A DNA stretch of 64,000 nt from Paenibacillus farraposensis. Its GTDB lineage: Bacteria > Bacillota > Bacilli > Paenibacillales > Paenibacillaceae. The notes beneath the pieces are model-generated. The model did not search any database. It had not been told where the DNA came from and was given only the letters and a program-made list of their open reading frames with translations. Both the position numbers and the translations under genes were made by a program. The stretch is from contig NZ_JAFFQR010000064.1 of assembly GCF_020736845.1 (NCBI RefSeq), positions 503,696 to 567,695 of the forward strand. Reading direction: 5' to 3'. The first letter of the stretch is position 1. Each line of letters starts with the position of its first letter. This document shows, one piece after another, positions 35,641 to 47,682 of the stretch.

Positions 35641-36219
35641 ATGATCTATATCGCATTGCTGCGGGGCATTAATGTAGGCGGCAAAAACAAAATTGACATG
35701 AAAAAGCTCAAGCAAACGTTTGAGAAGGCAGGCATGGGCTATGTGACAACGTACATCAACTCGGGAAATATCGTTTTTTCCAGTAAAGGTCAAGCTAATC
35801 ATGAGCTGTCGCTGCAACTGGAACAAGCAATACTGGAGGATTTTAGCTTACCTATTCGGGTCACCGTTCGCAATATGACGGAAATCCGGACTATCATGGA
35901 AGCATTGCCAGAGGAATGGACGAATGATGCCCAGATGAAAAGTGATGTATTGTTTTTGTGGGATGAAATCAACGATATTTCCGTTGTGGACAAGCTTCCT
36001 TTGAAGCCGGGAATAGGCCATGTAATATATGCGCCCGGAGCCATTCTGTTTTCTGTCAGCAAAGAGCATGTCATAAAAAGCGGGATCACGAAGCTCGCTG
36101 GCACCAACCTGTATCAGCATATGACGGTGCGGAATGTGAACACGGCCCGGCAGATTTTTAAGCTGATGCAAGTGGCTGAACAGGAAAAGTTGCATGCCGA
36201 AGGCAACCCTAGAGAATAA
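35641..36219 (+). CDS. DUF1697 domain-containing protein
   Basis: 192 residues. The N-terminal [20 protein letters not shown] and the [13 protein letters not shown] strand are diagnostic of DUF1697, an alpha/beta family of unknown function widespread in soil bacteria. AGAGGTGG lies 6 nt before the ATG. It stands on the plus strand between two pieces of minus-strand chemoreceptor genes, so it probably arrived by insertion or rearrangement. Confidence 0.87.
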   Translation: MIYIALLRGINVGGKNKIDMKKLKQTFEKAGMGYVTTYINSGNIVFSSKGQANHELSLQLEQAILEDFSLPIRVTVRNMTEIRTIMEALPEEWTNDAQMKSDVLFLWDEINDISVVDKLPLKPGIGHVIYAPGAILFSVSKEHVIKSGITKLAGTNLYQHMTVRNVNTARQIFKLMQVAEQEKLHAEGNPRE

Positions 36220-36537
36220 CTGGTCTACCGCCTGCTTGGACCCATCTGCCAGTTTGCGAATCTCATTTGCCACAACCACAAATCCTCGGCCTGACTTCCC
36301 GGCCCGAGCCGCTTCGATGGATGCGTTGAGAGCCAGCAAATTGGCTTGGGCCGTAATTTCCAGAATAGATTGGGAAAGCATGCGAATTTAATCTACCGCC
36401 TTGGCCTGTTCCAGCACTTCCGCCATCTTTTCACTAGCCTTCTGGTAAATTTCCTTGGACGCTTGCTTGGACACACTCGCCTGTTGCTTCAACGTTTCAG
36501 CTTTTTGGCTTGAAGCATAAGCAGCCGCTTATATTAA
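36220..36537 (-). pseudogene. Chemoreceptor signalling-domain fragment
   Basis: Reads ASKEIYQKASEKMAEVLEQA, then a TAA, then [20 protein letters not shown] and [20 protein letters not shown], ending [12 protein letters not shown] where the DUF1697 gene begins. This is the helical hairpin tip of a methyl-accepting protein, lacking sensor, HAMP and C-terminal end. It differs from the copy at 33478-35138, so it is a second decayed receptor. Confidence 0.75.
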
Positions 36538-36557
36538 GCAATGGAGTACGCACCTTT

Positions 36558-38987
36558 TTAACGGTCCCGGTTAATCATATAGTTCATTACATGCTTCAGA
36601 AAAGCCGTGTTGCGGGGGATGTCTTTTAACGCTTCCATAGCTAGACAGTAGTGTTCCCACATCTCTTTAGTGGCACCTTCATGACCCAGGACGGACACGA
36701 AATTCGAATTGTTATTTTCAGAATCCTTGCCAACAGGTTTTCCGAGTAGCAGCAGATCTCCTTCCACATCAAGCAAATCATCTTTAATCTGAAAGGCAAT
36801 CCCCGCGTGATAAGCAAATTTCTTCAAAGCAGCAATTTCCGGCTCCTTGACCTGTGCAAGCATGGCAGGCATAACCAGACAAGCCTCAAATGCCACTCCG
36901 GTTTTGTAAAAGCACATCATGTTCAACTGCTCGAGTGTCAATGCCCTCCCTTTGAAATCCAAATCCATCGCCTGCCCCATACACATATCCTCTGCCTTTT
37001 GAGCCGAGTATTGTATCACAGCAAGTACAGTCTCAGCATTGAACTGGTCAAGTGACGATTGTTCCCCAATCGCCTTCTGGATCAGATACAGACCGGTTAA
37101 CTCCGCCGTAGCGCTATTGTGCACCTGATGCAGGGTCAGACGCCCTCTGCGGGTAGATGCGTTATCCTGGGTTGGCAGATCATCAAAGATCAGGGATGCG
37201 GTATGCATATACTCCAGTGATCGCAGTAGCGGCACGATTGCTGATGCATCCAGTCCATATTCGTTTACGCCCATGACCCAAGTCAATATAGGCCGTATAC
37301 GCTTCCCGTCCCCTTCGAGACTGTAATTTGCAGCATCGATAAGCTGTTCTTTCATCGCCGGTATTCCATGAGGCTTGCTAATTTTCAATTGGTTGTTAAT
37401 CTGATGGCGAACCGTTGTGATCGTATTAAAAAAATCTTCCTTTTCTTTCGAGTTGTTTCTCAGGTGGGTAATCAGCTGGTCGCGAAGCAGTTTATCGAAA
37501 AAATCTACATCCTCCGCTTTTTGCACCATCTGCTGGATGAGACGGTTGAATTCCGAATTCCCGGATGCAAAGATCTCCATAATCTCGTTATATTTTTCAG
37601 TACCTACACGTTCTTTATAACGTTTGAGTCCATTTATTGCACGATCCAGTATCACCTCACAGGCCATAGCATCGGAATCATACACGTTATGGATCAAATA
37701 GGAAATGACTGCCCAGTATAATTCAAAGGGGTTGATCAGATCCGGACGCTCGTCATGGTATTTTAAATAGTAGGTATAGGGGGTTACCGCACCGTCTTTC
37801 ATATCGTCAACCATATCCGCAAAATCATCTGCTAACTGGTTATAGATACCATAAAAGAATGTCCGTTGCTCAAAGCCCTCATTCTCTGGAGCACCCATCA
37901 CAGCACGGGCAATCAATCGGGAAGAAGACGATTTTAAAATGACAGGTATATAAAGCTCTTCATTGGTATAATCATCTCGTGTTAGTACCTTCGCACGGTC
38001 GATATCCTGAGCATGAAAAAAGACATAGGCCTGCCCGAAAAAGGTCTGCTGTGTGCCTGGCCGCTGATGTTCCTTGATATATTCAAAAGCATCCGAGAGC
38101 TCTGCGTGTATGAATTGAATCAACTTCATATGGTTCCCGTTCCAGTCGTCCAACTCAGGCACAGTACCAGTAAGAAGCGCGGCACGTATCATGCAGGAGT
38201 ATTGTTCTTTCTCTTGAACAGTCAAAACCTGGGAATCTAAAAGATCGTCAATGAATGGATAGGTTAGACCATAGGAATAACCAAGCCGGATGGCTTCATC
38301 CAGTCTGCGAGCACGTTCTGCAGGTGATACGTTATCATCCATTTCTTCCATCACATGCAGAACAACCCCGATTATGAGCTTAATCAGTTTGCGCTGGGCT
38401 TGCTCTGCATCCATCTCCTTTGGAATATGGGAGGATACAGACCTAAGTTTGTTGATTACCCAGATCGTAGCAGTTTCTATGCCTTCCTTCTGGGCCCATC
38501 GGTACACCCCTGCCAAATTCATAAATTCAGGCTGGTCTCTCCCGTTTTCACTGGTGGATTGAATCAGGTGTTTTTTTATATCAACAATGACACGCTGAAT
38601 CTGGAGCTGTGTGTCAGGAGAATTCAAAGCTTTGCCTAAATCCCTCATATAAATATAGGAGACGCTTCGATCCAGGTAAGCATCCAATTTGCCTGTATAA
38701 TTCAGCCATTGGATATATCTATGATAATCCCGAGTATCAGGTTTTCTCTTTGTCCGCGAAAAAAAAGACAGCCATGAAGAATGATGAATATGATTCATTT
38801 TCCATATTTGAATATCTTCTGTCAGGGTAGTCACATAAGTCTTATTTATAACCTGTGTATAAAGTGATGTAAAATACTGAACCGCCTTCTGCTCAGCCAG
38901 CCGATATTCTGTAGTGGCATGATTCATAAATATCTCATTCATACGTTGCATTACCTCAACTTCTATTTTTGTTAAACATGGTTGCAT
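36558..38987 (-). CDS. Two-domain isoprenoid synthase-like protein (C-terminal polyprenyl synthetase)
   Basis: 809 residues. The last 300 form a trans-prenyl diphosphate synthase: GDGKRIRPILTWVMG, the first Asp-rich motif FDDLPTQDNASTRRGR and the second FQIKDDLLDVEGD. The first 500 residues are all-helical and carry two further acidic motifs (YPFIDDLLDS, NQLADDFADMVDDMKDG) of the kind that bind Mg-diphosphate in isoprenoid synthases. The protein may therefore make a prenyl diphosphate and convert it, as in bifunctional terpene synthases, but this is inference. It is monocistronic. The ATG at 38987 has GGGAAGA; a start at MNEIF is possible. Product unknown. Confidence 0.75.
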   Translation of the reverse strand: MQPCLTKIEVEVMQRMNEIFMNHATTEYRLAEQKAVQYFTSLYTQVINKTYVTTLTEDIQIWKMNHIHHSSWLSFFSRTKRKPDTRDYHRYIQWLNYTGKLDAYLDRSVSYIYMRDLGKALNSPDTQLQIQRVIVDIKKHLIQSTSENGRDQPEFMNLAGVYRWAQKEGIETATIWVINKLRSVSSHIPKEMDAEQAQRKLIKLIIGVVLHVMEEMDDNVSPAERARRLDEAIRLGYSYGLTYPFIDDLLDSQVLTVQEKEQYSCMIRAALLTGTVPELDDWNGNHMKLIQFIHAELSDAFEYIKEHQRPGTQQTFFGQAYVFFHAQDIDRAKVLTRDDYTNEELYIPVILKSSSSRLIARAVMGAPENEGFEQRTFFYGIYNQLADDFADMVDDMKDGAVTPYTYYLKYHDERPDLINPFELYWAVISYLIHNVYDSDAMACEVILDRAINGLKRYKERVGTEKYNEIMEIFASGNSEFNRLIQQMVQKAEDVDFFDKLLRDQLITHLRNNSKEKEDFFNTITTVRHQINNQLKISKPHGIPAMKEQLIDAANYSLEGDGKRIRPILTWVMGVNEYGLDASAIVPLLRSLEYMHTASLIFDDLPTQDNASTRRGRLTLHQVHNSATAELTGLYLIQKAIGEQSSLDQFNAETVLAVIQYSAQKAEDMCMGQAMDLDFKGRALTLEQLNMMCFYKTGVAFEACLVMPAMLAQVKEPEIAALKKFAYHAGIAFQIKDDLLDVEGDLLLLGKPVGKDSENNNSNFVSVLGHEGATKEMWEHYCLAMEALKDIPRNTAFLKHVMNYMINRDR

Positions 38988-39014
38988 TTCTTCCCTGGCG
39001 GGAACGGATTCGGA

Positions 39015-39212
39015 TCATGTTTTTATCTTTATACGGAAAAGAATCTGTGAGGTTACGAAATTATCATGCTGCTTAAGGAGAAAGCCGGATAAATCGGACT
39101 GCCTGGGTACCAGCCCCCGGTTCGTTGCTGCAACGTTCCGTTCCAATCCGGCCAATGTTTTCTCAATATCGCTTTCAAGGATGTGTTCTCCCTTATATGT
39201 AATTTTATTCTT
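39015..39212 (-). pseudogene. Possible ORF remnant upstream of the isoprenoid synthase gene
   Basis: An open stretch without ATG reads KGEHILESDIEKTLAG and LVPRQSDLSGFLLKQHDN before stopping at 39015. AAGGGAG is present, but the nearest TTG is in another frame. Composition looks protein-like; no family recognised. Confidence 0.25.
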
Positions 39213-39232
39213 CTAGCATAACAGACACGCAC

Positions 39233-39261
39233 AAAAAACAGGACTGAAATGTTCAGTCCTG
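39233..39261 (-). terminator. Terminator after the Hsp20 remnant
   Basis: CAGGACTGAA/TTCAGTCCTG hairpin followed by TTTTTT on the minus strand. Confidence 0.8.
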
Positions 39262-39270
39262 AGTCCTGTT

Positions 39271-39452
39271 TTATATGCCATGATCTTTATCAATCAGTAT
39301 TCGTTTACGAGTGTTTTCGTCACCTGGGCGTTTGGGAATTTCCAGCTTCAAGACGCCATGTTCCAGTTTGGACTTGATGCCATCCTCATCGACTTGATCC
39401 ACATAGAACCGTCTTACAAATTCTCCAGTACGACGTTCCCGTCGAATCATTT
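39271..39452 (-). pseudogene. Hsp20 small heat-shock protein, C-terminal fragment
   Basis: IRRERRTGEFVRRFYVDQVD, then GVLKLEIPKRPGDENTRKRI are the last strands of the alpha-crystallin domain and the C-terminal extension. The preceding 90 or so residues are absent, and the open frame upstream is unrelated. Confidence 0.75.
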
Positions 39453-39568
39453 TATTTACTATCTCATTAAAGATGTTATATAACATTCCATCGCAAATCA
39501 GAGAGTTGTCTTCCTGGAATGGCCAGCAGAGCCACCACAAATGCAACAGCGCAATCACAAAATTCAAT

Positions 39569-39602
39569 CAGCGCGTACCGATCAGGTATCGGCACGCGCT
39601 GG
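39569..39602. terminator. GC-rich hairpin after bglH
   Basis: CAGCGCGTaCCGAT pairs with ATCGGcACGCGCTG. The T-rich side lies on the plus strand, so it may act as a transcript-end stabiliser for bglH. Confidence 0.5.
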
Positions 39603-39665
39603 CTTTATCTCTTTTTGAAGCCGCGTTATTAGGTTCTGCTCCACTCGCAACTCAGGCACCCGGAT

Positions 39666-41144
<1,479 letters not shown>

Positions 41145-41176
41145 TTATTAGTATGATCATTATCCATTGACCAGGA

Positions 41177-43153
<1,977 letters not shown>

Positions 43154-43216
43154 TTACAGGTGCCTGTATATTGTGCTTTCGGGGTGAATGGAACTACTCA
43201 AAATATTGGCATTTAT

Positions 43217-43286
43217 AAAAAAAGGCGAAACCCAACAGATCAAATTCGATCTCGGTTGGTTTCGCCTGCATTACCAGTAACAATCC
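43217..43286 (-). promoter_or_regulatory. RAT antiterminator with overlapping terminator before bglP
   Basis: On the minus strand GGATTGTTACTGGTAATGCA plus GGCGAAACC (43258-43286) fits the 29-nt LicT/SacY RAT consensus. It overlaps the left arm of a GGCGAAACC/GGTTTCGCC terminator that ends in TTTTTTT (43217-43267). LicT binding would block the terminator and allow bglPH transcription. Confidence 0.9.
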
Positions 43287-43295
43287 AAGTGTTAT

Positions 43296-44132
43296 TCAAT
43301 TTTTCTGTCTTTGAGTTACACGCTGAATATGAATCGTTATATACAGCTTTTCCTCATCTGACAATACGGTGTTCAAGTACTTCTCAATCTTGAGCATGCA
43401 ACTATGAGCTTTTTTATATTTTGTCTTCACTTGCCTCCACAAAAAATCGTCTTCCAGTTCTGTTTTTTCTCTTTTATTTAATCGCTGGAAGAAGAATCTT
43501 AAATGGGTAACAAATCGTTCATAGCCGATGGAGTGTTCATCCAAAGTGGTATTATAAGAATATTTAATAATATTTAAAATATCCTGTATTTTTTCAGCTT
43601 GCTGAGCCACATCTGCTACCTTATTGTAAGAGCTGTTGACTTGAGCATTGATTAAATGAAGGGCTATATTGCCTGCTTCATCCTCTGATAATCGTTTGCC
43701 TGTTTCGTTTTCAATAAACTCCAGTGCTTTTAATCCAACTCCATATTCTTTGGGATAAAATTTTTTGATTTCCCAAATTAACGGATTTGTATTTTTAAGC
43801 CCTTCATCAAACATTTTAAATGCATTGTTCATGTGATCTGTAAGCGAAACATATATATAATCACTCAATTGTGTTTCTAATATGCTTTTGCCATATTCAA
43901 TGATGTCATAGCATAAAGCTACATATTCTGTGGGAACATCCTCTAACAATAATTTAAATTTCTCTGAAGCATCTTTCTGTTTAAGCTCAAAGACCTTCTC
44001 AATTAAATGCTCTTCTACTTTTTCTCCTGCACTCTTTTTAAATGCAATACCACGGCCCATAACAACAAATTCATCCCTTGTTGAATCTTTGGCAATGATC
44101 GCATTATTATTGAATATCTTCGTTATGATCAT
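43296..44132 (-). CDS. licT: LicT/BglG-family transcription antiterminator
   Basis: 278 residues. The RNA-binding CAT domain (MIITKIFNNNAIIAKD, GRGIAFKK) is followed by two PRD domains with regulatory His residues (DHMNNAF in PRD1 and IGYERFVTHLRFF in PRD2). Phosphorylation by HPr and BglP tunes activity. It is first in the order licT-bglP-bglH, as in Bacillus bgl operons. Its own leader (44133-44612) contains a second RAT-like element. Confidence 0.92.
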   Translation of the reverse strand: MIITKIFNNNAIIAKDSTRDEFVVMGRGIAFKKSAGEKVEEHLIEKVFELKQKDASEKFKLLLEDVPTEYVALCYDIIEYGKSILETQLSDYIYVSLTDHMNNAFKMFDEGLKNTNPLIWEIKKFYPKEYGVGLKALEFIENETGKRLSEDEAGNIALHLINAQVNSSYNKVADVAQQAEKIQDILNIIKYSYNTTLDEHSIGYERFVTHLRFFFQRLNKREKTELEDDFLWRQVKTKYKKAHSCMLKIEKYLNTVLSDEEKLYITIHIQRVTQRQKN

Positions 44133-44299
44133 CTAACTGCCCCCTTATCCCACAATCATTTCAAAAAGGATTTAGATGCTGGGCGAAATTTCAGATAGGT
44201 CATAAGACGGTAATAGCCGATCAAACCTTCGTTGTGAATCCAAATGTAGCCGTGTCGATTCACAACTCGTTATGAAAACGCATTCATATCCAGAGATAA

Positions 44300-44462
44300 A
44301 AGCCTTACGTTTTCCTTGAATGATCTTGAGTGCTTCCAAACCGATCTGATATTCCCTTTTGCAAATGGATATAGTCGGTTAACCACGTCCTACATATCAA
44401 TTCCCGGATGCCGTTTTGTTGGTCGACGTTATCACCTTTGTTGTTCAGCACTTGTAAGGCTT
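44300..44462 (-). pseudogene. Fragment of a sugar-binding protein domain in the licT leader
   Basis: LQVLNNKGDNVDQQNGIREL reads like the second strand-helix unit of periplasmic-binding-protein/LacI sugar domains. In another frame further down, GLEALKIIQGKRK resembles a later helix. There is no start and there are several stops. It shows past insertion or deletion in this leader. Confidence 0.45.
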
Positions 44463-44546
44463 AACATCACTCACCTTTCTGCGTTATATCTGGGCCAGAT
44501 ATTCATATTGTGCAGGATATCATAAAGCTTATATTTTAAAAGAAAA

Positions 44547-44612
44547 GGCAAAACCCAAAACATGGAAATATGAATTCCATGCCCCGGGTTTTGCCTTTTC
44601 AGTAACAATCCC
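44547..44612 (-). promoter_or_regulatory. Second RAT-like element with terminator before licT
   Basis: GGATTGTTACTGAAAAGGCA plus AAACC (44588-44612) resembles RAT but is 4 nt shorter than the bglP copy. It overlaps a GGCAAAACCC/GGGTTTTGCC terminator followed by TTTTCTTTT (44538-44596). It suggests autoregulation of licT. Confidence 0.75.
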
Positions 44613-44618
44613 AAAACC

Positions 44619-44647
44619 ATAATAACACTTAATTTAAACTTTGCCAA
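44619..44647 (-). promoter_or_regulatory. licT operon promoter with nearby cre-like site
   Basis: TTGGCA (44642-44647) and TATTAT (44619-44624), spaced by 17 nt, place the start right at the RAT element. AGAAAGCGCAAACA just upstream (about 44655-44668) matches the CcpA cre consensus at 12 of 14 positions. Confidence 0.7.
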
Positions 44648-44784
44648 CAAAAATGTTTGCGCTTTCTTTTCGGGAATTTCCTCCATCCCCCGCATCGTTC
44701 CTAGCTAAGCCTTGGCTTCTTTTGATGAACAATTCAGAGGTTGGCAGGCACAACAAATAAAACGCATTTTTCTGGAATAAAATG

Positions 44785-45801
44785 TTAACCACCAATATAG
44801 GACATGCTTATCTTATTCCTGTTTTTTGCAGTCTGCTCCGTACGTTCATCGGAATATCGGTCTGTACGCTGCTCCCATACTGAAGTAATTACAGCAAGCA
44901 ATTCCTCGTCATTCGCCCCATCCCAGAGCATCTGGCGCAGATCAAATCCGCCTGAAGCAAACAAACACGTATAAAACCTGCCATCGGACGATAAACGGGC
45001 CCGTGTGCAGGACGAGCAAAATGATTCCGAAACCGAAGTAATAAAGCCCACCTGCGCATCGCTGTCTTTATAACGATAACGCTTGGCCACCTCTCCAAAG
45101 TAATCGCGGTCCATCGGCTCCAGTTCATATATACTGCTAAGCCGTTCATATATTTCTTTTTTTGTTATTACCTTTTTGAAGCTCCAGCTATTGTCATTCC
45201 CTACATCCATAAACTCAATAAAACGGAGCGTTATCCCCTGTTCCTTGAAATAAGCGGCCATCGGCAAAATCTCTGAATCATTCACGCCTTTTTGAACCAC
45301 CATATTAACCTTGATTTCAAAGCCGATTTCTCTTGCATATTCGATCTGCTTTAAAATAAAAGCAGGCTCAATCCCCCGCCCATTCAATCGCCCAAACAGC
45401 TCGGGATTCAATGCGTCTACACTGACATTCAACCGCCGTAATCCTGCGTCATACAAACGCTTGGCCTGTTGTCCTAGCAACGAACCGTTGGTGGTCAAGC
45501 CGACATCTTCCACTCCGTCAATGGACAGGATTTTCGAGACCAGGTCGGGCAGATTCGGACGCATTAACGGTTCGCCGCCCGTGAGCCGGATTTTTTTTAC
45601 ACCCAAGGATACAAAGAGCTTCGTCAGCCGCTGAATCTCTTCAAACGACAGGCATTTATTTTTGGGAAGAAATGCGTAATCGTCACCGAAAATTTCTTTT
45701 GGCATACAGTAGGAACAGCGGAAATTGCAACGGTCCGTAACTGATATACGCAAATCACGAATCGACCGCTGCAACGAGTCTTTCAGCGGATGCGGATTCA
45801 T
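44785..45801 (-). CDS. moaA: GTP 3',8-cyclase MoaA (copy 2)
   Basis: 338 residues. CNFRCSYC binds the SAM 4Fe-4S cluster, [10 protein letters not shown] plus YTCLFA bind the second cluster, and the protein ends in GG. AGGAGGAGACGT precedes the ATG. It is the last gene of moeB-moaE-moaD-moaA beside narK, so it likely supplies molybdopterin for nitrate reductase. It is clearly related to, but different from, copy 1 at 365-1378. Confidence 0.95.
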   Translation of the reverse strand: MNPHPLKDSLQRSIRDLRISVTDRCNFRCSYCMPKEIFGDDYAFLPKNKCLSFEEIQRLTKLFVSLGVKKIRLTGGEPLMRPNLPDLVSKILSIDGVEDVGLTTNGSLLGQQAKRLYDAGLRRLNVSVDALNPELFGRLNGRGIEPAFILKQIEYAREIGFEIKVNMVVQKGVNDSEILPMAAYFKEQGITLRFIEFMDVGNDNSWSFKKVITKKEIYERLSSIYELEPMDRDYFGEVAKRYRYKDSDAQVGFITSVSESFCSSCTRARLSSDGRFYTCLFASGGFDLRQMLWDGANDEELLAVITSVWEQRTDRYSDERTEQTAKNRNKISMSYIGG

Positions 45802-45840
45802 ACGTCTCCTCCTTTTCTAGTTGATAGCACCTGAGAGTCA

Positions 45841-46074
45841 TCAGCCGCCGCTGACTGGCGGAATTAAGGCTGCAATGTCTCCATCCTGCAGCACATCCGT
45901 AGGCAAGGCATACTCCTCGTTTATCGCAATACGAACAGAACTGATCGGCATATCCGGATATTTGTCTGTTATCCAACCGTATAAGTCGCCTACAGTTTGG
46001 CCTGCCAAATCTGCCATTTCTTCTGCCTTCCCTGTCATCTCACGGAGTCCTGCAAAATAGTACAGCTTAATCAT
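45841..46074 (-). CDS. moaD: Molybdopterin synthase small (sulfur carrier) subunit
   Basis: 77 residues with the ubiquitin-like fold: IKLYYFAGLREMTGKAEE at the start, GDIAALIPPVSGG at the end. The C-terminal GG is thiocarboxylated, probably by the adjacent MoeB. The ATG at 46074 overlaps the moaE stop (ATGA), which rules out the longer upstream frame. Confidence 0.94.
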   Translation of the reverse strand: MIKLYYFAGLREMTGKAEEMADLAGQTVGDLYGWITDKYPDMPISSVRIAINEEYALPTDVLQDGDIAALIPPVSGG

Positions 46075-46511
46075 AACTGAATCTCTCCCGGCTTTTTCTT
46101 CTGATGTCCCATCCATTGCTTCCCGTCTTCCCAAACCTCTTGCTTCCAGATCGGAACGATTTCCTTGATTCGCTCAATCGCATATTCATTCGCCTCATAC
46201 GCATCCGAGCGATGCGGCGAAGAAACGGCAATGACAACGGCAATATCACCGATTTGAAGCTCGCCAATCCGGTGTGCAATAGCCACTCTTGTCCCAATCC
46301 ATTTTTCTTCGATTTCGCGACCAATTTCCGCGAGCTTTTTTTGAGCCATGGGTACATAGGCCTCATAAGCAAGGTATAAGGTTCGTACACCTTCGGTCCA
46401 CTCTCGGACATGCCCTGTAAACATGGTCACCGCTCCCGCCTCCGGCCTTAGGACATAATCCGCATAAGTCTGCGGAATAATAGGCTCAGTCACGATTTCA
46501 AAAATACTCAT
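46071..46511 (-). CDS. moaE: Molybdopterin synthase catalytic subunit
   Basis: 146 residues. GAVTMFTGHVREWTEGVRT, AIAHRIGELQIGDIAVV and the catalytic lysine region KEIVPIWKQEVWEDGKQWMG (written: IVPIWKQEVWEDGKQW) are MoaE hallmarks. AAGGTGGAAAAG precedes the ATG at 46511. It forms the molybdopterin synthase with MoaD and converts cPMP to molybdopterin. Confidence 0.95.
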   Translation of the reverse strand: MSIFEIVTEPIIPQTYADYVLRPEAGAVTMFTGHVREWTEGVRTLYLAYEAYVPMAQKKLAEIGREIEEKWIGTRVAIAHRIGELQIGDIAVVIAVSSPHRSDAYEANEYAIERIKEIVPIWKQEVWEDGKQWMGHQKKKPGEIQL

Positions 46512-46600
46512 CTTTTCCACCTTCCAGCCACTGTGCAAACCACTCTCTGATGATAAACTCTATCTAATACCTTCTGCATCTTATATCTACATACGCACAT

Positions 46601-47620
46601 TCAACCGAACAACTGATGATATAACTTTTGACCTTTAGCAATACTTCCAATCCCGTGAATAAGAAGCCTTCCGTTTTTGAACAAAATCATTCGATGCTTA
46701 AAGGCATAGAATTCAACGAAATAAGGAGTTCTTTTTACATTTTCGGCCATAAGTCTACCCATTTTCTCAGCATCATCAAGTGTAATCGGACGATTAGGGT
46801 CCGGAAGAACCTGCACGACATCCCGCCCGCACAGCGCAGCATAAGCCGTGCGACGTGATGCCGTCAGTGCAGGAAACGTAGGATGTTCTCCACAGGTCGA
46901 ACAATCCTGGTTACGGATGCGAGAAATTCCTACATCCATCTGTGTGTTCTCCCATAGATCAAATAGATGGACCTTGCGACGCATCTGATCACGTCTGCCG
47001 CTCAGCCACTTCATTGCTTCTGCACATTGGAGGGCGGCTGTCACCTGGACTGCGGGTGAAATGATCCCAGCCGTATCGCAGGTCTGATTGATCGCCGGCA
47101 GCGATGGCAGTAGACAGCGAAAACAGGCTGACTTGCCCGGCACGAAAGGAAAAACGACACCTGTACTTCCAACACAGGCTCCGTAAATCCATGGAATTCC
47201 AGCCTTCAGTGCAGCATCGTTTATAAGTAGACGAGTTTCAAAATTGTCCGTAGCATCCATCAACAATGTGCTTTTGCCAGCAAGCTCTTGAACAAGCTCG
47301 GCATCCAGGTTGTCGAGATATGTGAACAAACGTACGTCTTCTCGTATGGCCTTCAGTCTTTTTTCGGCAGCCATCACCTTGGGCAGCATTTCCGCAGCGT
47401 CCTGCTCCGTGAACAGCTGCTGACGTTGCAGATTCGACAGCTCCACATAATCACGATCAACCAGGTGAAGCTCCCCAACGCCAGCCCTTACCAGTGTTTC
47501 GGCTATGGCGGAACCCAACGCCCCGCAACCAATAATGGTGACGACGGCTTCAGACAGATTACGCTGTCCTTCGCCGCCGATAGGTCTGAACAAGATTTGT
47601 CTTGAATAACGTTCATTCAT
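46601..47620 (-). CDS. moeB: ThiF/MoeB-type sulfur-carrier adenylyltransferase
   Basis: 339 residues. YSRQILFRPIGGEGQ, the nucleotide-binding GCGALGSAIAETLVRAGVG, DRDYVELSNLQRQ and the zinc-binding CFRC/CSTC pairs identify an E1-like enzyme. It adenylates the MoaD C-terminus before thiocarboxylation. The C-terminal 70 residues extend the core without a rhodanese domain. The ATG at 47620 is 8 nt behind GGGGG. The position just before moaE supports MoeB rather than ThiF. Confidence 0.88.
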   Translation of the reverse strand: MNERYSRQILFRPIGGEGQRNLSEAVVTIIGCGALGSAIAETLVRAGVGELHLVDRDYVELSNLQRQQLFTEQDAAEMLPKVMAAEKRLKAIREDVRLFTYLDNLDAELVQELAGKSTLLMDATDNFETRLLINDAALKAGIPWIYGACVGSTGVVFPFVPGKSACFRCLLPSLPAINQTCDTAGIISPAVQVTAALQCAEAMKWLSGRRDQMRRKVHLFDLWENTQMDVGISRIRNQDCSTCGEHPTFPALTASRRTAYAALCGRDVVQVLPDPNRPITLDDAEKMGRLMAENVKRTPYFVEFYAFKHRMILFKNGRLLIHGIGSIAKGQKLYHQLFG

Positions 47621-47682
47621 CACAATGTCCCCCTACGTTGAAGAATGATCGTCATTCCCAAGTTTTTTCTGATGTCTTTCGG

